Below, piece by piece: positions 26,301 to 38,538 of a stretch of 64,000 bases of DNA (the stretch's first letter is position 1; the number at the start of each line of letters is the position of its first letter). Both the position numbers and the translations under genes were made by a program. Under the pieces are notes generated by a model that saw only the letters and a program-made list of their open reading frames with translations, had not been told where the DNA came from and searched no databases. The DNA comes from Baylisascaris procyonis (taxonomy: Eukaryota > Nematoda > Chromadorea > Rhabditida > Ascarididae), in assembly GCA_037389465.1 (NCBI GenBank), contig JAZARR010000070.1:1950501-2014500 (forward strand), in the 5' to 3' direction.

Positions 26301-29169
26301 TGAGAGTGTAAAAGAATTGAGAGAACGGGTTGCGTTGTATACCTTACGCTTGGAATTACGCTTGAAAAAAAGACAAATGATTATTGATTTTGCAGTTCGG
26401 AAGTTAAGTATTGTCGCCGATTTGTAGAAGTTTGCAGATTTGTTTCACTGTCTATGCGCTGAATTCGTTTTAAGAAACTGTGCTATACAGATTCAACCCT
26501 CTCGCTTAATATATACTTTTAATGCCAGCATTCTATCACCACATTGAAATTTCGCTATATACCTTCGTATCGGATCCATGATAGAAAGAAAACGATTACC
26601 GAGAAGTGCTCAAGATCTACCAATACATAGATAACTAATTGCGCGATAGTAAATCATAAAGCATGCCTGCACACACTGAATTGGCAGGAATTCATTGACC
26701 CAATTCGTCATAAAATTTACAGTAATTTGTAATACTGATTGACCAACTCATACAGCATATCAAAATTCTTTGTGAAGAAATAAATTTTCTTCTTTCAATC
26801 AACGATAAAACAATTTTTGTGTAGGTAAAACAAGTCACTTAATCATTCATATAAACAATGAAAAAACCTGAAAATGACGAATAAATATTCATTTTGTGTC
26901 CTTAATGGTGATGCGTTTTTTTTAAGACAACAATAGAATCCAACAAATCTATCTGAAGAGGGAACTTCTCCCTCGTATCTTTCTAGACCAATCTCAAAGC
27001 GCAAGAATAAAGTTGTCGTTTTTAATAGGACCCAACATCCTCACCCCGCAGCATTCCCATTTTTCAAAGTTCCTCCCACAACGTTGATTTCTTCCTCTTC
27101 TGCACGACCATCACCTTCATCATTTGCCGCATTCATCGGATATGCATTACGTTGCTCCAAATTTAAGTCATCAATCACTTCCTGCAACTATGCAAAATAT
27201 ATTGCAAAAATGTTTGATGAAATTTTAATGTTACCACACAAGATGGATTGAAAAAGACGCCTATTTCTCGAATCTGTCTCTATATGAATACGTAATCATT
27301 GATCGAAATCACAAGAAATTAGTAGCTCTCATATGACTTAGGGAAAACCGTTTGATTATCCGTTTCCGTAATGCGATTCGTATTCGTGATTAGCAACTGA
27401 TTGTTTTGATCTCTATTTCTGCCAGCTCCTCCTCCCCACTTCCCACCACTTTCCCTCCGCTCTTGGGAACAATTTCAACTTGAGAGCACCAAATATTTTC
27501 TTATTTCTTATGCATTTATCGAATAATTTCCACATAGTGAGCAACTAAAACAAGCGCGCTAGCAAGCTAAAAATCCTCACATTATTGTGAGTTTAGAACT
27601 TCTCCCGTCAGACCCACTAATCGCACAAAAATCAAATGAAGATTCAAGACAAGTAACTAACACCTGGAAATAGCTTCCCATTGGGTATTTGTCGACAACA
27701 ACAGTAACACTCTCATCTACAAATGAATTGCCTCTCTCATCTGCTTCCCCTCTCTTTTCTCCCTATCAACTTCCACAAAACCAACAGGTTTTTAGCATCC
27801 ATCGCTTTGTTTTTGCCGTTCATCGCCTTATATTAGTGAGCAGAAAATGATTGCCCTCATCGTGCTATCATAAAATCCTTTAACGTCCTCTAAAAACGAT
27901 GAAAAGATGAAGAGCTATATTCAAAAGATGAAGTAACTAGTAGAAAAAAAAGGAAATGAATAGAGGACTTGATTGAATGCTTGTTGCTCGATGACTTCAT
28001 CAACACTACGCATCGCATGATTCTGGATCCGTAATTGCGATAAATCCGCCACTAGGGGGTATCCATTCTCTCTCTCTTCACTTTCACCATCACCCTCGTC
28101 CGGATCATCTTCGGAATGTGCTGCCTTAAATCATACTGTTTCAAGAAACAGTTTCTATTATTCCAGCTATCAAATCCCCTTTGAAATTTTGAGAGATTTT
28201 GCAAAACAAAGGAGCTTTCATCCGCGATTATGAAATGAATCAAAAGTATCGCTATAATCTACACCTGAAATTTATGCAGAAACAAATAGGAGAAATCTTT
28301 GGATGCTCACACTTTCAGCAACATTGCCATTTGCAGTTCGCATATTTCCAAGTACATAATGAACACCTTCACGACCGGGAATCTGTCTTCCAAACGGTTG
28401 CTCGCTTGTTTCAGTGGATGACGGCAACGTATCTCCATCCGAACCATTGAAACCACGGACTCCTGAGGGGAAATGAAATCATAACTGATTTCACTAACCA
28501 CTCAAACGTCCCTTAGCAAAATATATTTAAAAACAAAAAAATTAAATGCCTCATATCCCCTAAATTGAGGCAACGTTAGCAAAATTTTCACTTCAACTCT
28601 ATCTTAGAACATGAGTGATTGATTGATTATGAGAGGTGTTAAACTTCCTTGAAAAACGAATCTGCATCACGAATTTGGAAAAATAAAAAATAAAACAAAG
28701 CAAATGAACAAGTTTAATTCCTAACAGTTTTCTTTTTAATGTTCTTCCTTACGCTTCTTACCTGATAGAGTCATGAATCATCTATTTGCATATATGATAG
28801 AGAGCCCCATAAACCTAAAAAACTCAAACTGTACAAAGCTTATAGATCCCACGAGGTTATAATCTAGTCTTAATATTTTCTCATAGATGACCGACCGTTG
28901 ATTTCAAGCCTAAAAGAAGCATAAATTCTTTTTCTAGAGTTGTTTTGAGTGTTCGTTAGAGGCAAAACATATGCACACCAAATCCTTCAACAGCAGCCAA
29001 TCGATAACCTTTTTCTTGGAAACGGAAGCTCACCTCGCATATTGTAAGCAACCGTATTATGCCGCATCGATGAAGAGGAAGCCGTCTGGTTGGTAGAAAT
29101 ATTTGCCGAAGGCTCAAAAGCGGCACCTTCTGGTTCCCGATTTCCTTCCGGACACTTTCCTTGCCACAT
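17345..29169 (-). CDS. BTBD1/BTBD2-type BTB-BACK-PHR protein with long N-terminal extension
   Basis: Sixteen phase-consistent exons (high to low): 29169-29034, 28462-28311, 28124-27969, 27181-27045, 26087-26005, 25693-25457, 24712-24599, 23115-22958, 22260-22173, 21601-21464, 21165-20986, 20237-20013, 19588-19402, 18600-18513, 17971-17825, 17512-17345 (TAA); about 797 aa. BTB covers about 372-478 ([34 protein letters not shown]), BACK about 478-610 ([19 protein letters not shown]), PHR about 640-795 ([50 protein letters not shown]). The order and the C-terminal end match BTBD1/BTBD2, adaptors for CUL3 ubiquitin ligases that also bind topoisomerase I in mammals. Unlike those roughly 500-aa proteins it has about 340 extra N-terminal residues, acidic, Ser- and Gln-rich, in seven exons; no domain is visible there. 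An in-frame TGA lies 21 nt before the chosen ATG, and the AG at 29170-29172 region could be a spliced-leader acceptor. Core certain; the extension is good but unverified. Confidence 0.9.
24434..24458. repeat. (TA)n microsatellite in BTB-gene intron
   Basis: About twelve uninterrupted AT dinucleotides in the intron between the exons at 24599-24712 and 22958-23115. Confidence 0.9.
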
Positions 29170-29605
29170 CCTACATTTTAAAAAAATTCAATAAATCAAA
29201 TAAATTAATTAAAATGAGCTGTATAAGAAGAAATTCAACAACGATGAAGTATCAAAACAAAGAAGAAATTTGCTAACTATATTCATGACCATCATAACCC
29301 GGACTATGTTCTACTCAAACTTTGTATTTACGACTTACTTCTAGCTGAAATCCAGGCAACATTTTAACATTCACATCTGACAGCAGCTGCTGTAAAGATA
29401 GTGTCTACCAATCAATGAATGGACTGATGGCTTAATTATGGATTCGAATAAAAAGTTTACAGGCCTATCATTGGATTCTATTATTTCAAAAACTTATTAA
29501 AACATCAATAATGAGGCATGCGTTTATGTATCACTTCAAAGCTTTATTATAAATAGTTTAATTTTCTCGAAGATGATAAAATACAACATTGATAAACGAG
29601 GCAAT

Positions 29606-29812
29606 GATAAAAGCTTTACATTTAGCTATCAACCTTATATCTAGCTAGCATACTTATCTTTGGCTAATATCCTTATATGAAGGTAACATTCTTATATTCA
29701 GCTAATATCCTTACACGTTGCTAACATCCTTAGATCCAACCAATATCCTTCTATGTAGCTAATATCCTTACATGCAGCTAACGTCCTCAAATTTAGCAAA
29801 CATCTCGACGAC
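29606..29812. repeat. Tandem repeat, 19-bp unit, about ten copies
   Basis: Units begin at 29625, 29644, 29663, 29682, 29701, 29720, 29739, 29758, 29777 and 29796, each exactly 19 bp with the consensus GCTAATATCCTTATATGNA. Copies are diverged (about 60-85 percent identical by eye) but the spacing is never broken. The array ends roughly 440 bp upstream of the BTB gene start codon, so it lies in its 5' flank. Confidence 0.9.
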
Positions 29813-31551
29813 GGGGAAAGTATCAAAAAATGAGAATCAATCCATAAAACCCCAAGAAATAAGTCAACAAATCGTGCAACTATCCGTTCAATTCTAAACC
29901 GCATCTATGCTCACTAGTAACGCAACATGCCCGAATGCAATCACTGGAAGAATTTCTGGACTCTATCTAAATTCTGAACTCTCTCACTCGATGATCCATC
30001 CATTCATCGAATAGAACAGAATGAGAGAGAAATCGAGAGAGATAACGCTTCAGCTGACTCGATTCTCTTCTCATCTCCTCTCTCTTCGTTTCTTTCTCCC
30101 TCTCTCAGCAATCTTTCTACCACAACTTTATCATACTCAAAATCTCAAAGACAGTCACATTTCATATCACAACTATAAATGAAACATCTAAATGTGGCAA
30201 CATTTGTGCCAATTTTAGACTGCATCTATAAATGGATCGACCATCTATAAATATCATCAAATCCATCTTTGGATGATTAAAACAGCACTCTATTCGATGT
30301 AAAATAAAGCTGAATGGATAAAGCAACCGGTCGGCACGGCTTCAATTACGATCACCGAGAACGATCTCTTTGCTGAGTGGATACCGCAACAATGTCACAA
30401 AATATCGATCGATGAGTGCGATCATTGCACCATTGCAATTCTCCTATTCACTAAAAATTTTGCACTCAAAAATTAGTTATGCTCAACGCTGAGTTCAAAT
30501 TAGGAAATTTGAATAATATATTTTAAAATACGAGCAACAGGAACTTCATCAGTTCTTGGCTTGATATTTTTTCGGCTCATTTCAAGCCGACTGCATAACT
30601 AGTTACAAGCCAACCAAGCATGGATTTAATCAAATTGCGGCAAGTCCCATTTTTCCCCAAATGACCACTGGTCAAAGCTGACCTCTACCTGGCTCTGGTT
30701 TAACCCGAGAGCAATTTCCCGAAAAAGGCTCAGAGATTAACCAACAGTAAATTGTGCTCGTTTATGGAACACCACTTCGTACTCGCCATGTATCAGTTAT
30801 ATCTTACCGTTGGATGGTTCTCGTCGTCTGGAATCTCTCTCCTACCAACCTCACACATCTATCATCTTCAAGTCTTTCCGATTTCAATCCATTCTCTCTC
30901 CTTGCAAAATGTGTTCCGCTGAAATATTCTCTCTGAACAAATTAGTGCCAACGAAAACCGAAGTGAACTCTACCATAATTTTATTTAAACGGCTCCATGC
31001 ACCTCTTCACTGCACGACACATTCCGTTTTTTAGCACTTCGGTTTCGATTTCACCGCTTCCTTGCAAATAACGTTATACAGGAATGAAAACAATTCGCCA
31101 CTATGCTCCAGAATGAAGTGAAGTCGATCCATGCAACAGTGCTATAGATGAGTCTCGTCTTAACCTGAATTTTTGAACATCGTGTTCCAAGTTTTAGTAA
31201 ACATCACCGTTCACTAATATAGCAGCCAAAGCGTCACTTTAGCTCTCCCATCGAATATTCGAGGAGTGCTGACGGAGAGGTAAATCATCGATGCTTCCAT
31301 CGTTATTGTGCATATTCACGGAACATTCCGAAGAAATTTTATGATTGATCGAAACAAACAAAGTCGGAAAACATATATATTGAAAGATACATCTTCTCGA
31401 GAATAAAGATAGAAAAAAAGAGAGGTAAATGATAGCAAAAAAAAAAAAATGGAAACAAGACACGCCAATGTATGAGCAATCGGGTATGATGGTACAGTGA
31501 GAGGTCACGGCGAGAGGTCAACACAGCACGTCCTGATCATTCTCTTTTTTT
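29813..31551. other. Region between the BTB gene and the RRM gene
   Basis: No coding feature supported. It contains a GAGAGA-rich stretch near 30020-30045 followed by a CTCTCT-rich stretch near 30065-30110, which are roughly complementary, plus an A13 run near 31438-31450. This interval holds the promoter and 5' region of the BTB gene and the 3' end of the RRM gene. Confidence 0.5.
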
Positions 31552-32081
31552 TTAGCGTGAGTTGGCGCGATCGACACGAATCTGACGACCCATGAAATCT
31601 GCATTGTTCATGCTTCCCACAGCTCTTTCTGCCGCATCCTCTGTCTCGAACTCACAGAATCCAAACCCACGAGGACGGCCGGTCTCTCGATCGAACACTA
31701 TCCGCACATTCACCACCGATCCCACTTGCCCGAAGAAATCAGCGATATCCTCCTCTCTAGCACTGTATGGAAGATTGCCAACTGAAAAAAAAAAAGAAAC
31801 TTGTAGACAACAGAATCCTGCACACAATAGATTCTTCTTGGCAAAATAACGTCGTGCCTTCTGTTTTGTCCTTCTTGTAACACATCATTTTCAAAGAATA
31901 AACGATATTAATATATGATTCATCGATAGAAACATCCGCTAAGAGTGCAAAACAGCGAAAAAGATACGAAGTTTTGAAAATTTGCTTGCTATTTGAAAAC
32001 GCAACAATTTCAAGTAAAGTGCTATATACTCCTAACATCAAGGGATTAAAAAAAAAAATTACCGAATATTGAACGAGACAT
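31552..32081 (-). CDS. Small single-RRM RNA-binding protein (nematode R09B3.2/R09B3.3-like)
   Basis: Two exons: 32081-32063 (MSRSIF plus one base) and 31781-31552 (TAA), joined through a GTAATT donor and a long pyrimidine tract ending TTTTCAG; 82 aa. The whole protein is one RRM. RNP2 is IFVGNL, split by the intron inside the Val codon; RNP1 is RGFGFCEF; the linker DRETGRPRG is typical. The closest match I recall is the small one-RRM proteins of Caenorhabditis (R09B3.2, R09B3.3), which resemble the N-terminal RRM of cleavage stimulation factor CSTF2. It lacks the hinge and C-terminal regions of CSTF2, so it is a stand-alone RNA binder of unproven role. Same strand as the BTB gene but 2.4 kb upstream, too far for a tight operon. 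Confidence 0.9.
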
Positions 32082-32879
32082 TTTTTCAGAAGCAAACTGT
32101 TATCGATAGTGTAAAAGATGTCTTGATGGATAGTGTGGCCCGAATGCTGCAGAAAAATAAACAGTACCTTAAACAGGTAACAACATTTATATTTGATCGT
32201 ACGTTTATAAACAAGCCAAGGAACACTATGAAAATAACAGACACTACGATACCTGCAATCTTCACAGTAGTAACCTGCGCGTCATTAGCTAAACAGTCAA
32301 CGAAGGATGGAAGATAGATCGAGCCATGATCGCGACCGGAACCCGTAAGCATATAGGAACGAACCTATTTTGTTCTCATTCCAGCCTAACGTATTAGATA
32401 TAATGACAAATCCGGTTCTTTCAGTTTTTTTCACAACCGAAGGCAGAAGCACTTTGTTACATTGCACAACTTCGGATTTCTCACTCGCCTGCCCAAAATG
32501 CCCATTGTGGTTGACTTACTAATGCCCATATTCCATCGTGACTAGGGCTCGATTTCTCTCATCCTCTGACTTACGCACCTATTCTATCTTATCTCAACGA
32601 GGCATTACGTCCAGGTATTTAATGGTTGTAAAATGAAACTGTACTAAGTATAAGGATCGTCAAAGACATTCAAAACACAACCTTACGAGCAAAACACCTT
32701 AGGCAACAAAGCTAAAACGCAAACCTGAAGTATTCTGGGAAAGAACGATTTTTGCAGCAATAACCGAAGAGCAAAAGCAAAAGCAAACAAAGGAAAATAT
32801 CAGTCGTTAAAACGAACATTAAATGTCTTACCTGCACTGATAGCTACACAACCAACGGGATTAGGGAAACCTGTAATCT

Positions 32880-33085
32880 GGGCGCCGTTCCTACCCTTCT
32901 CGGCAACATCTCGACCCCATCTTCCCAATTTCAAACAGATTCGCCGACTTGCAACAACAAGAACAACAACCCCACCAAACTACAACCGCCACAGATGCCA
33001 CCTCAACATCGCGGTCACAGACCCTCACATCGCCACCGCACACGTCCCACACACGCTACGCCGACCCGTACTCATGCCCCTCCTC
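32880..33085. other. C-rich, GC-rich island upstream of the RRM gene
   Basis: A roughly 200-bp island with strong strand asymmetry: the plus strand is rich in CAC, CCG and CAA and poor in G. It lies 800 bp before the RRM start codon. A 65-codon plus-strand ORF (from 32949, starting MQQQEQQPHQTTTATDATST) covers it, but it is low-complexity and has no splice or initiation support. A promoter-proximal island is the simplest explanation. Confidence 0.4.
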
Positions 33086-34510
33086 CACGCCGCACAGAAA
33101 TGACTCGATCGATAAACATCTCTTTTTATATACCCTTGTAATATGATGATATCCCGCCCAAAAGAGCAGCCAAATAGTTATGTGAAAACGAGCGCGAAAC
33201 AAGAATATTTCGAAATGTTAGAGAGGACAATCAACCAAGCTTTGAGGGAGCCATGTTGATATGACTTGAAAGAATAGCTGCATATAGAAATTGGCTACGA
33301 GGACAGAATCGTTGTGAAGGGCACCCACAAAAATATATCATTCCCAGATGGATGAAGTTGATACATATTTAGATTTAGATTTACATATGCTTAATGACAC
33401 TCACATATACAAACATTTCAATGAAAAACCGAAAAAAAATTTTTATATATTTTGATTCGGTGAGTTTTAAAGGAGCTCATTTGGACTCATTAGCTAAAAA
33501 AACTTATTCTTATGTATATATTTAGATGAATGTTTGCTTAATAAGGAGAAATTTGAAGAGCCTCTTTTTTGGTGGTCATTATAAGCTAAAAATAGTTTGC
33601 ATTCTAGAGTTATGTAGGTAATTATCTCGATTGTAAGCTCTCTTTTAAGTTATTGCTTTCCCGTTTATCGCTTCGATCGCATAACCTTAAATGAAGAGGT
33701 TGGAGCAGCAATATTGGTCAACAGACGTAATAAGCTTAATGTCGCTCTTCCGATATGCACAAGTTTTTGTCTCTTTCCTTAATTTCCGCTATTCAAAAAA
33801 CTTCACTCATATATATGATCTCTTATTGGTACAGGATAACAAACGATCATATTAGAAGGTTTCAATAACGAGTAAACGGTTGTATTAAACGGTTTCAATA
33901 AGAAACGTCCACAAATAGAACAGAATAATTTTCGTTCCATTATGTTGTCCACTATAAGCAAATTCATCGACTGAATCATTTTTTTTTTTAGCTTTATTAG
34001 GATTACTACTAATATTATTGTATTAAATTCAGTATTGAATTCTATATTCGAAATGATTTTATATTGTTAGATTGAAGATCCCTTTTCCCATGTCAGATTA
34101 TTTCGCAGTGTTCTTTGCTTTATTCAACCCTCAAACAAAATAACACTTCGTTTAGTAAATATCGAAATTTCCTCAAGGGTGAATATGTAGTGGCCAATGG
34201 GATTATTGCATCAATAAATTCGGTTTAATATATCCTCGATTTGCCCTTTTATTGACGAATATTTTAATGCCTTTGTGGGCATTATTCAAGCTATAATCCA
34301 TAGGACAATCCATTATACGCCGTAGTTCGAATCAAAACCTTTGCTACTACCATTAGACGTTATTAGTTGCGAAGAAATTTAATCTAATTTCAACCATACA
34401 AAATGTTCAATCAAAAATTCAACACAGCCCTATTTTACTTCATCGTTCGTTATAAATATTAATTGGTTAGGTATTTCAAAATTAAAAAAGTTTTATAGAT
34501 ATGAGAAGCC
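33086..34510. other. AT-rich intergenic stretch, nothing seen
   Basis: No ORF with splice support and no repeat structure beyond short A and T runs. Confidence 0.5.
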
Positions 34511-34839
34511 TTATTTAAGCGACCGCATTGAACGTCTTCTCGATACTTCCAAATAACTACAATACTGATGACTAAGTCCATGCCAACCTTTTACAGCATT
34601 TTTTACATATCTCTCAGCACCAATTTCCATATATACAATTGATAACAACGATATAGATTTTGACCAGTCATCAATCGTCTCTGATTTCATTGCTTCTAGA
34701 TATGTTGATATCATTGCCAATGAATTCAATAAACAATTCAAAACTCTTCCTTGCCCAATCGAAGTTAACTCAAATCTCATGATGGTATCCATATGTTCTC
34801 CTCGAAGGAACCACACTTCATCGTTTATTTTGTCGGTCG
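34511..34839 (-). CDS. Probable terminal coding exon, family not recognised
   Basis: Open from 34839 after an AG (ATAATGAG) to TAA at 34511, 108 codons plus stop. Visible segments include DKINDEVWFLRGEHMDTIMR, RVLNCLLNSLAMISTYLEAM and the basic end SRRRSMRSLK. The composition is protein-like and mainly helical. It must be joined to an upstream exon ending in phase 1. One frame-coherent candidate is the minus-strand segment about 35090-34996, with residues IVTIDEENPILKSS and a GTGTAG donor, but its acceptor is weak. I do not recognise a domain. The first 5' exon may even be the secreted-type ORF at 36930. Confidence 0.4.
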
Positions 34840-36693
34840 CTCATTATTAGCTCAATTTCTATATTGCGGAAAGAAGCGATTATCCGGCCCACTTATAAGG
34901 TGAGGTCCAAAATAAAACCTTAGAAATTACCGAGCCATATCTTCACATTTTCCCAATATGCACTATGATTTCCTCGATAACAAATCAACTACACCTACAC
35001 TAGAACTCTTTAGAATTGGATTTTCCTCATCGATAGTAACAATTGCATTGATTATTGTAATTTTAATTTCAAGTAAAATGTTAACTCACTTTTCACTGTT
35101 GAAATTTCTCCTCAAATTAGAATACTTCGGAATTAGAGGCTATCCTATTGCATTGAATTCATAATTTCTTTTTCCAGTTGTTCTCAGTAAAATTAGTGTT
35201 GAGTCCGCTCATCTTTTTTGTCTTTATTAATGACCTATCGAATTTCCCTATTCACGAATGATCTTCACCAATATCCTTCAAATCATCTTCAGCTATATTG
35301 ACCATTGGTCATGTAAATGGTCATTTCCTGTGATGCCTAGACATTTAATGGTTTTCAGATAAGGCTTTCAAGTTTTGGCAAACAATTCTAATTCTGGTTT
35401 TTTGGCCAATCAACTCCGACAATTTCCTTCTAGATAACGATTTTGCATAAATGACCTATTTAATTTGCCTATTTGCGAATGATCTCAAATTCTTCACCGT
35501 CAGCAATAATCTTCAAGCAATCTTCACACCTTCAAAAGTCACTTTACTTATTTGTAAATATACACTCTCTCATAAAGATGTTGATTTCTGCAACTGCTGC
35601 CTGCTTAATTTACTTTTATTTATAGGTTTATCTCCTCTCTTGTTTTTTTCTTTCTTTTATTCTCCCTCATTGATTCATCCGGCGAGTGGTATATCGCTCT
35701 TCGGATCGTTTTGATGCCAATATATGCGAATAAGCTCACCATCCTATCCTTTCCGTAGAATGACGTCACGCATACTCGAAAGTTGAAAATTTATTCACAT
35801 TTTTATGTAGAAAAAACAGTGATGATCACCATACTATCCCCCTATCGACCTCACACTTCTCCACCCTCATAAGTATATCTTTTGAAATGCCGACGATGGA
35901 GACTTTTTGAGGGTTTTTACCTTTCCACTCGGTTTCTCTTTGATAGGCTTTGCAGTTAACTCTTTATACGGTTTCTGCAATAATTTGGTTAGTGATTATG
36001 AGCTTATCAATGCTGATTATTCGGCATCTTATCACATTGATTTCTCGAAAATGTTTTTGTAGAGATATCGTCAAATATTTCCCAAAATATCATCAGCACC
36101 TTTTTTTCGTTGAAAAATTTTTACGAGAGCTATATCAAGAATTTCTCGAAGAGAAAAAATAAAATATTATCACTGATGGAATTAAATTACAGAATGTTGA
36201 TAAAAACAACTGATAAGAATTTACTTACAACTATTGCCGTTTCATTCAGAAATTCATTACTTGAATAAATTAATTTACAAAATTTTATCGGCATTTTTCT
36301 AAATATCTATGCAATTTGATGATTTATCAAGGGATATAGGTCTTTTTCTCGCAAATAATGTTGCCTAATATTTTGATTAGTGATTATACCGATGGATATT
36401 TATTTCTGTCGATAAAGTTATCTAATGAGATTCCATCCCGAAGTATTGAACGAAATATGACGCCTTAATGATTATAGAATTTTGTGAACGTGATTTTGAT
36501 GCATGATCGCATAAATCTTCGCATCGCAAGATGGGGCTCATTTAGCATCTCATTCGACTATCTCTATATGTAACAGGAACTTCATCTATTTTCCAGTTAT
36601 TGAATTCACCTCAATACAAAGAAACAAGTTTTTCACAATCCCTATCGTTTTACCTATTTGAATGAGTAAAATGCTTGTAAATATTATTGATGC

Positions 36694-36930
36694 TCAAACA
36701 AGCAATGCATCACAATAGAGAAATGAACAAACCTTAAACAGTATATTCCGTAAAATTTTCTTGTTGGAAGTGAAAGAAGGATACAAGCGCACTGGAGGAT
36801 AACGACGATGGTAGTATGAACGGGGATATCTCGGGCGAGTTTGCTGCTTAGGTCTTGCAGCTTCGACGACGAAAATGCCGATGACAAGCAGCAAGCATCT
36901 GATAATCATAGAGGTGAATGCATTCCTCAA
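36694..36930 (-). CDS. Candidate small secreted Arg/Tyr/Pro-rich protein
   Basis: Unspliced ORF of 78 aa. The N-terminus has a classical signal peptide (second Met gives MIIRCLLLVIGIFVVEA followed by ARPKQQ). The mature part is basic and rich in Tyr, Arg and Pro (RPRYPRSYYHRRYPPVRLYP). A good GTTTGT donor after codon 66 (exon end 36733) means the true C-terminus may be spliced to another exon; a partner could not be fixed. No known family; resembles short cuticle- or gland-type secreted peptides only in composition. Confidence 0.45.
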   Translation of the reverse strand: MRNAFTSMIIRCLLLVIGIFVVEAARPKQQTRPRYPRSYYHRRYPPVRLYPSFTSNKKILRNILFKVCSFLYCDALLV

Positions 36931-38538
36931 CCATATGTTTACATCGAATCGAGCCGAAACGTGTAGAACTTATCACGCTCGTCGTATTTCCTTTTTAAAT
37001 CTCTCTTTTCGTTTCTTATTCAACTTTTATCAGAGAGAAAAAATTCGGTTTATTTGAAGTGCTTGGAATATTAGGCGACTGATCAAAGCGTGTACAGATG
37101 GATGGGATTTTATTTTGTGTAGATCACCAATTGTAACCTATGAGGGAAGAAGAATGAAGGAGGGATCTCATATGTGCGATTAGCAAGGTCATGTGACCCG
37201 ACGCATCGGATATACTAGTTGAATGATTGCAACCTCCATTCATTATAAAATAGCATTTTCGCAGCACACAAAAATGTAAAGCTTAGCTTACATGATTATT
37301 CCCTTCATTATGAAGTGTATTTTGTTGCCTGAAACTATTTTAGATGAACGTTATGTGATGTCATTTACTTAATTGCCTAAATAAAAACACACGTTTGCAC
37401 TGAAATCCTTCTAAGATGGAGAACGCCCGTTAATTGATTCTGTGCTATCAAGACCCGTTCATGCATCGAATTTTATCCCTTTCCGTCCCCCGTCAGTATT
37501 AATTCCTGTTTAATTTGCATTCCAAGCCTAAACGTGACGTGCTGAAGGACGCACATTGGCATGAAACAAAGAAGCAGCGTCTAGAAAACAGCGACGCTGT
37601 AGTCTTGCTTATAACGTCGTGATATTCATCTATCAAAGATTGGCCAACCAGCATTGCAATAGAAAACAGAAGGACGTCCGCAAATTCAGATCATCGTCAA
37701 CCTCGCTCACCTTCCTTAGCAGAAGCCGCCGATAACAGCCGAAACAATTCGCCAACAATGAGAAAGAAGTGAAACTCTCCACTTAAATAGCCAACAACAC
37801 TTGCCACATATAAAAATTCCACATATTCAATAAAGAAATATTGAATAAAATATTTTGAATTTGCGTAGACATAAATTTTAAAGGAGGGCCTAATTTTTGG
37901 GTGTAGTTTCACTTCAGTCTACGCGTGTATGAATCATTCAAATATTTTATTTGGTTAGGTTATTATAAATGTGGTTGCTAAGATGACATTATTACAAACT
38001 ATTCTGTAATAAAGAGTAATACATCTTTGCTCACTTTCCTGGCCTGAAGGGGAGGAAGCTGGAGTGGGAGGCGAAAAAGGCTTAGAACGAATGGAGGTGA
38101 AAGAGGAAGTACTAAAGAAATAGGTGAAGAAATAATAAATCAGGCATTTACTCGGCAATATCTAAAATATATAATTTCTCGTTCTAGTATAACGAATGCA
38201 ATAAGAATCCTTAGGTAAATGGTGTGCCATGAAATACTTTTGATATGAGAGATGCAATGTAAGATTCAAATTTTTATCTGATTTAGAAAAATATTTCCTT
38301 TTCAAATTTCATATTTGCGTAATAAATCGCTTAAAGAGTTGTTGGGATATGTTCATACGCTTTTCTAGAATTAGATGCGTTTTTAAATTTATATAATTAA
38401 ATTTATATAATTTTAATATTTTCTTGTTTAATATTGCAACGAACAAGGATGTGCTATTGAAGTGGAATAACCTTATTGCCTATGCATATTTTATCCTGTT
38501 TCTATTGTGAGATGCGCCAAGGTAGAGATTAGCCTTTT

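Noticed and set aside
17284..29169. Operon of RRM and BTB genes
   Set aside because: The 2.4-kb spacing and separate upstream regions argue against a nematode-type operon.
35660..35830. 57-codon minus-strand frame containing TSFYGKDRMVSLFAYIGIKT
   Set aside because: Looks protein-like, but no acceptor/donor combination ties it to other exons.
34958..36050. Two-exon plus-strand membrane protein model (start at 34958, acceptor near 35954)
   Set aside because: Phase fits, but hydrophobic frames are common in T-rich DNA; it overlaps the candidate minus-strand exon and has no homology support.
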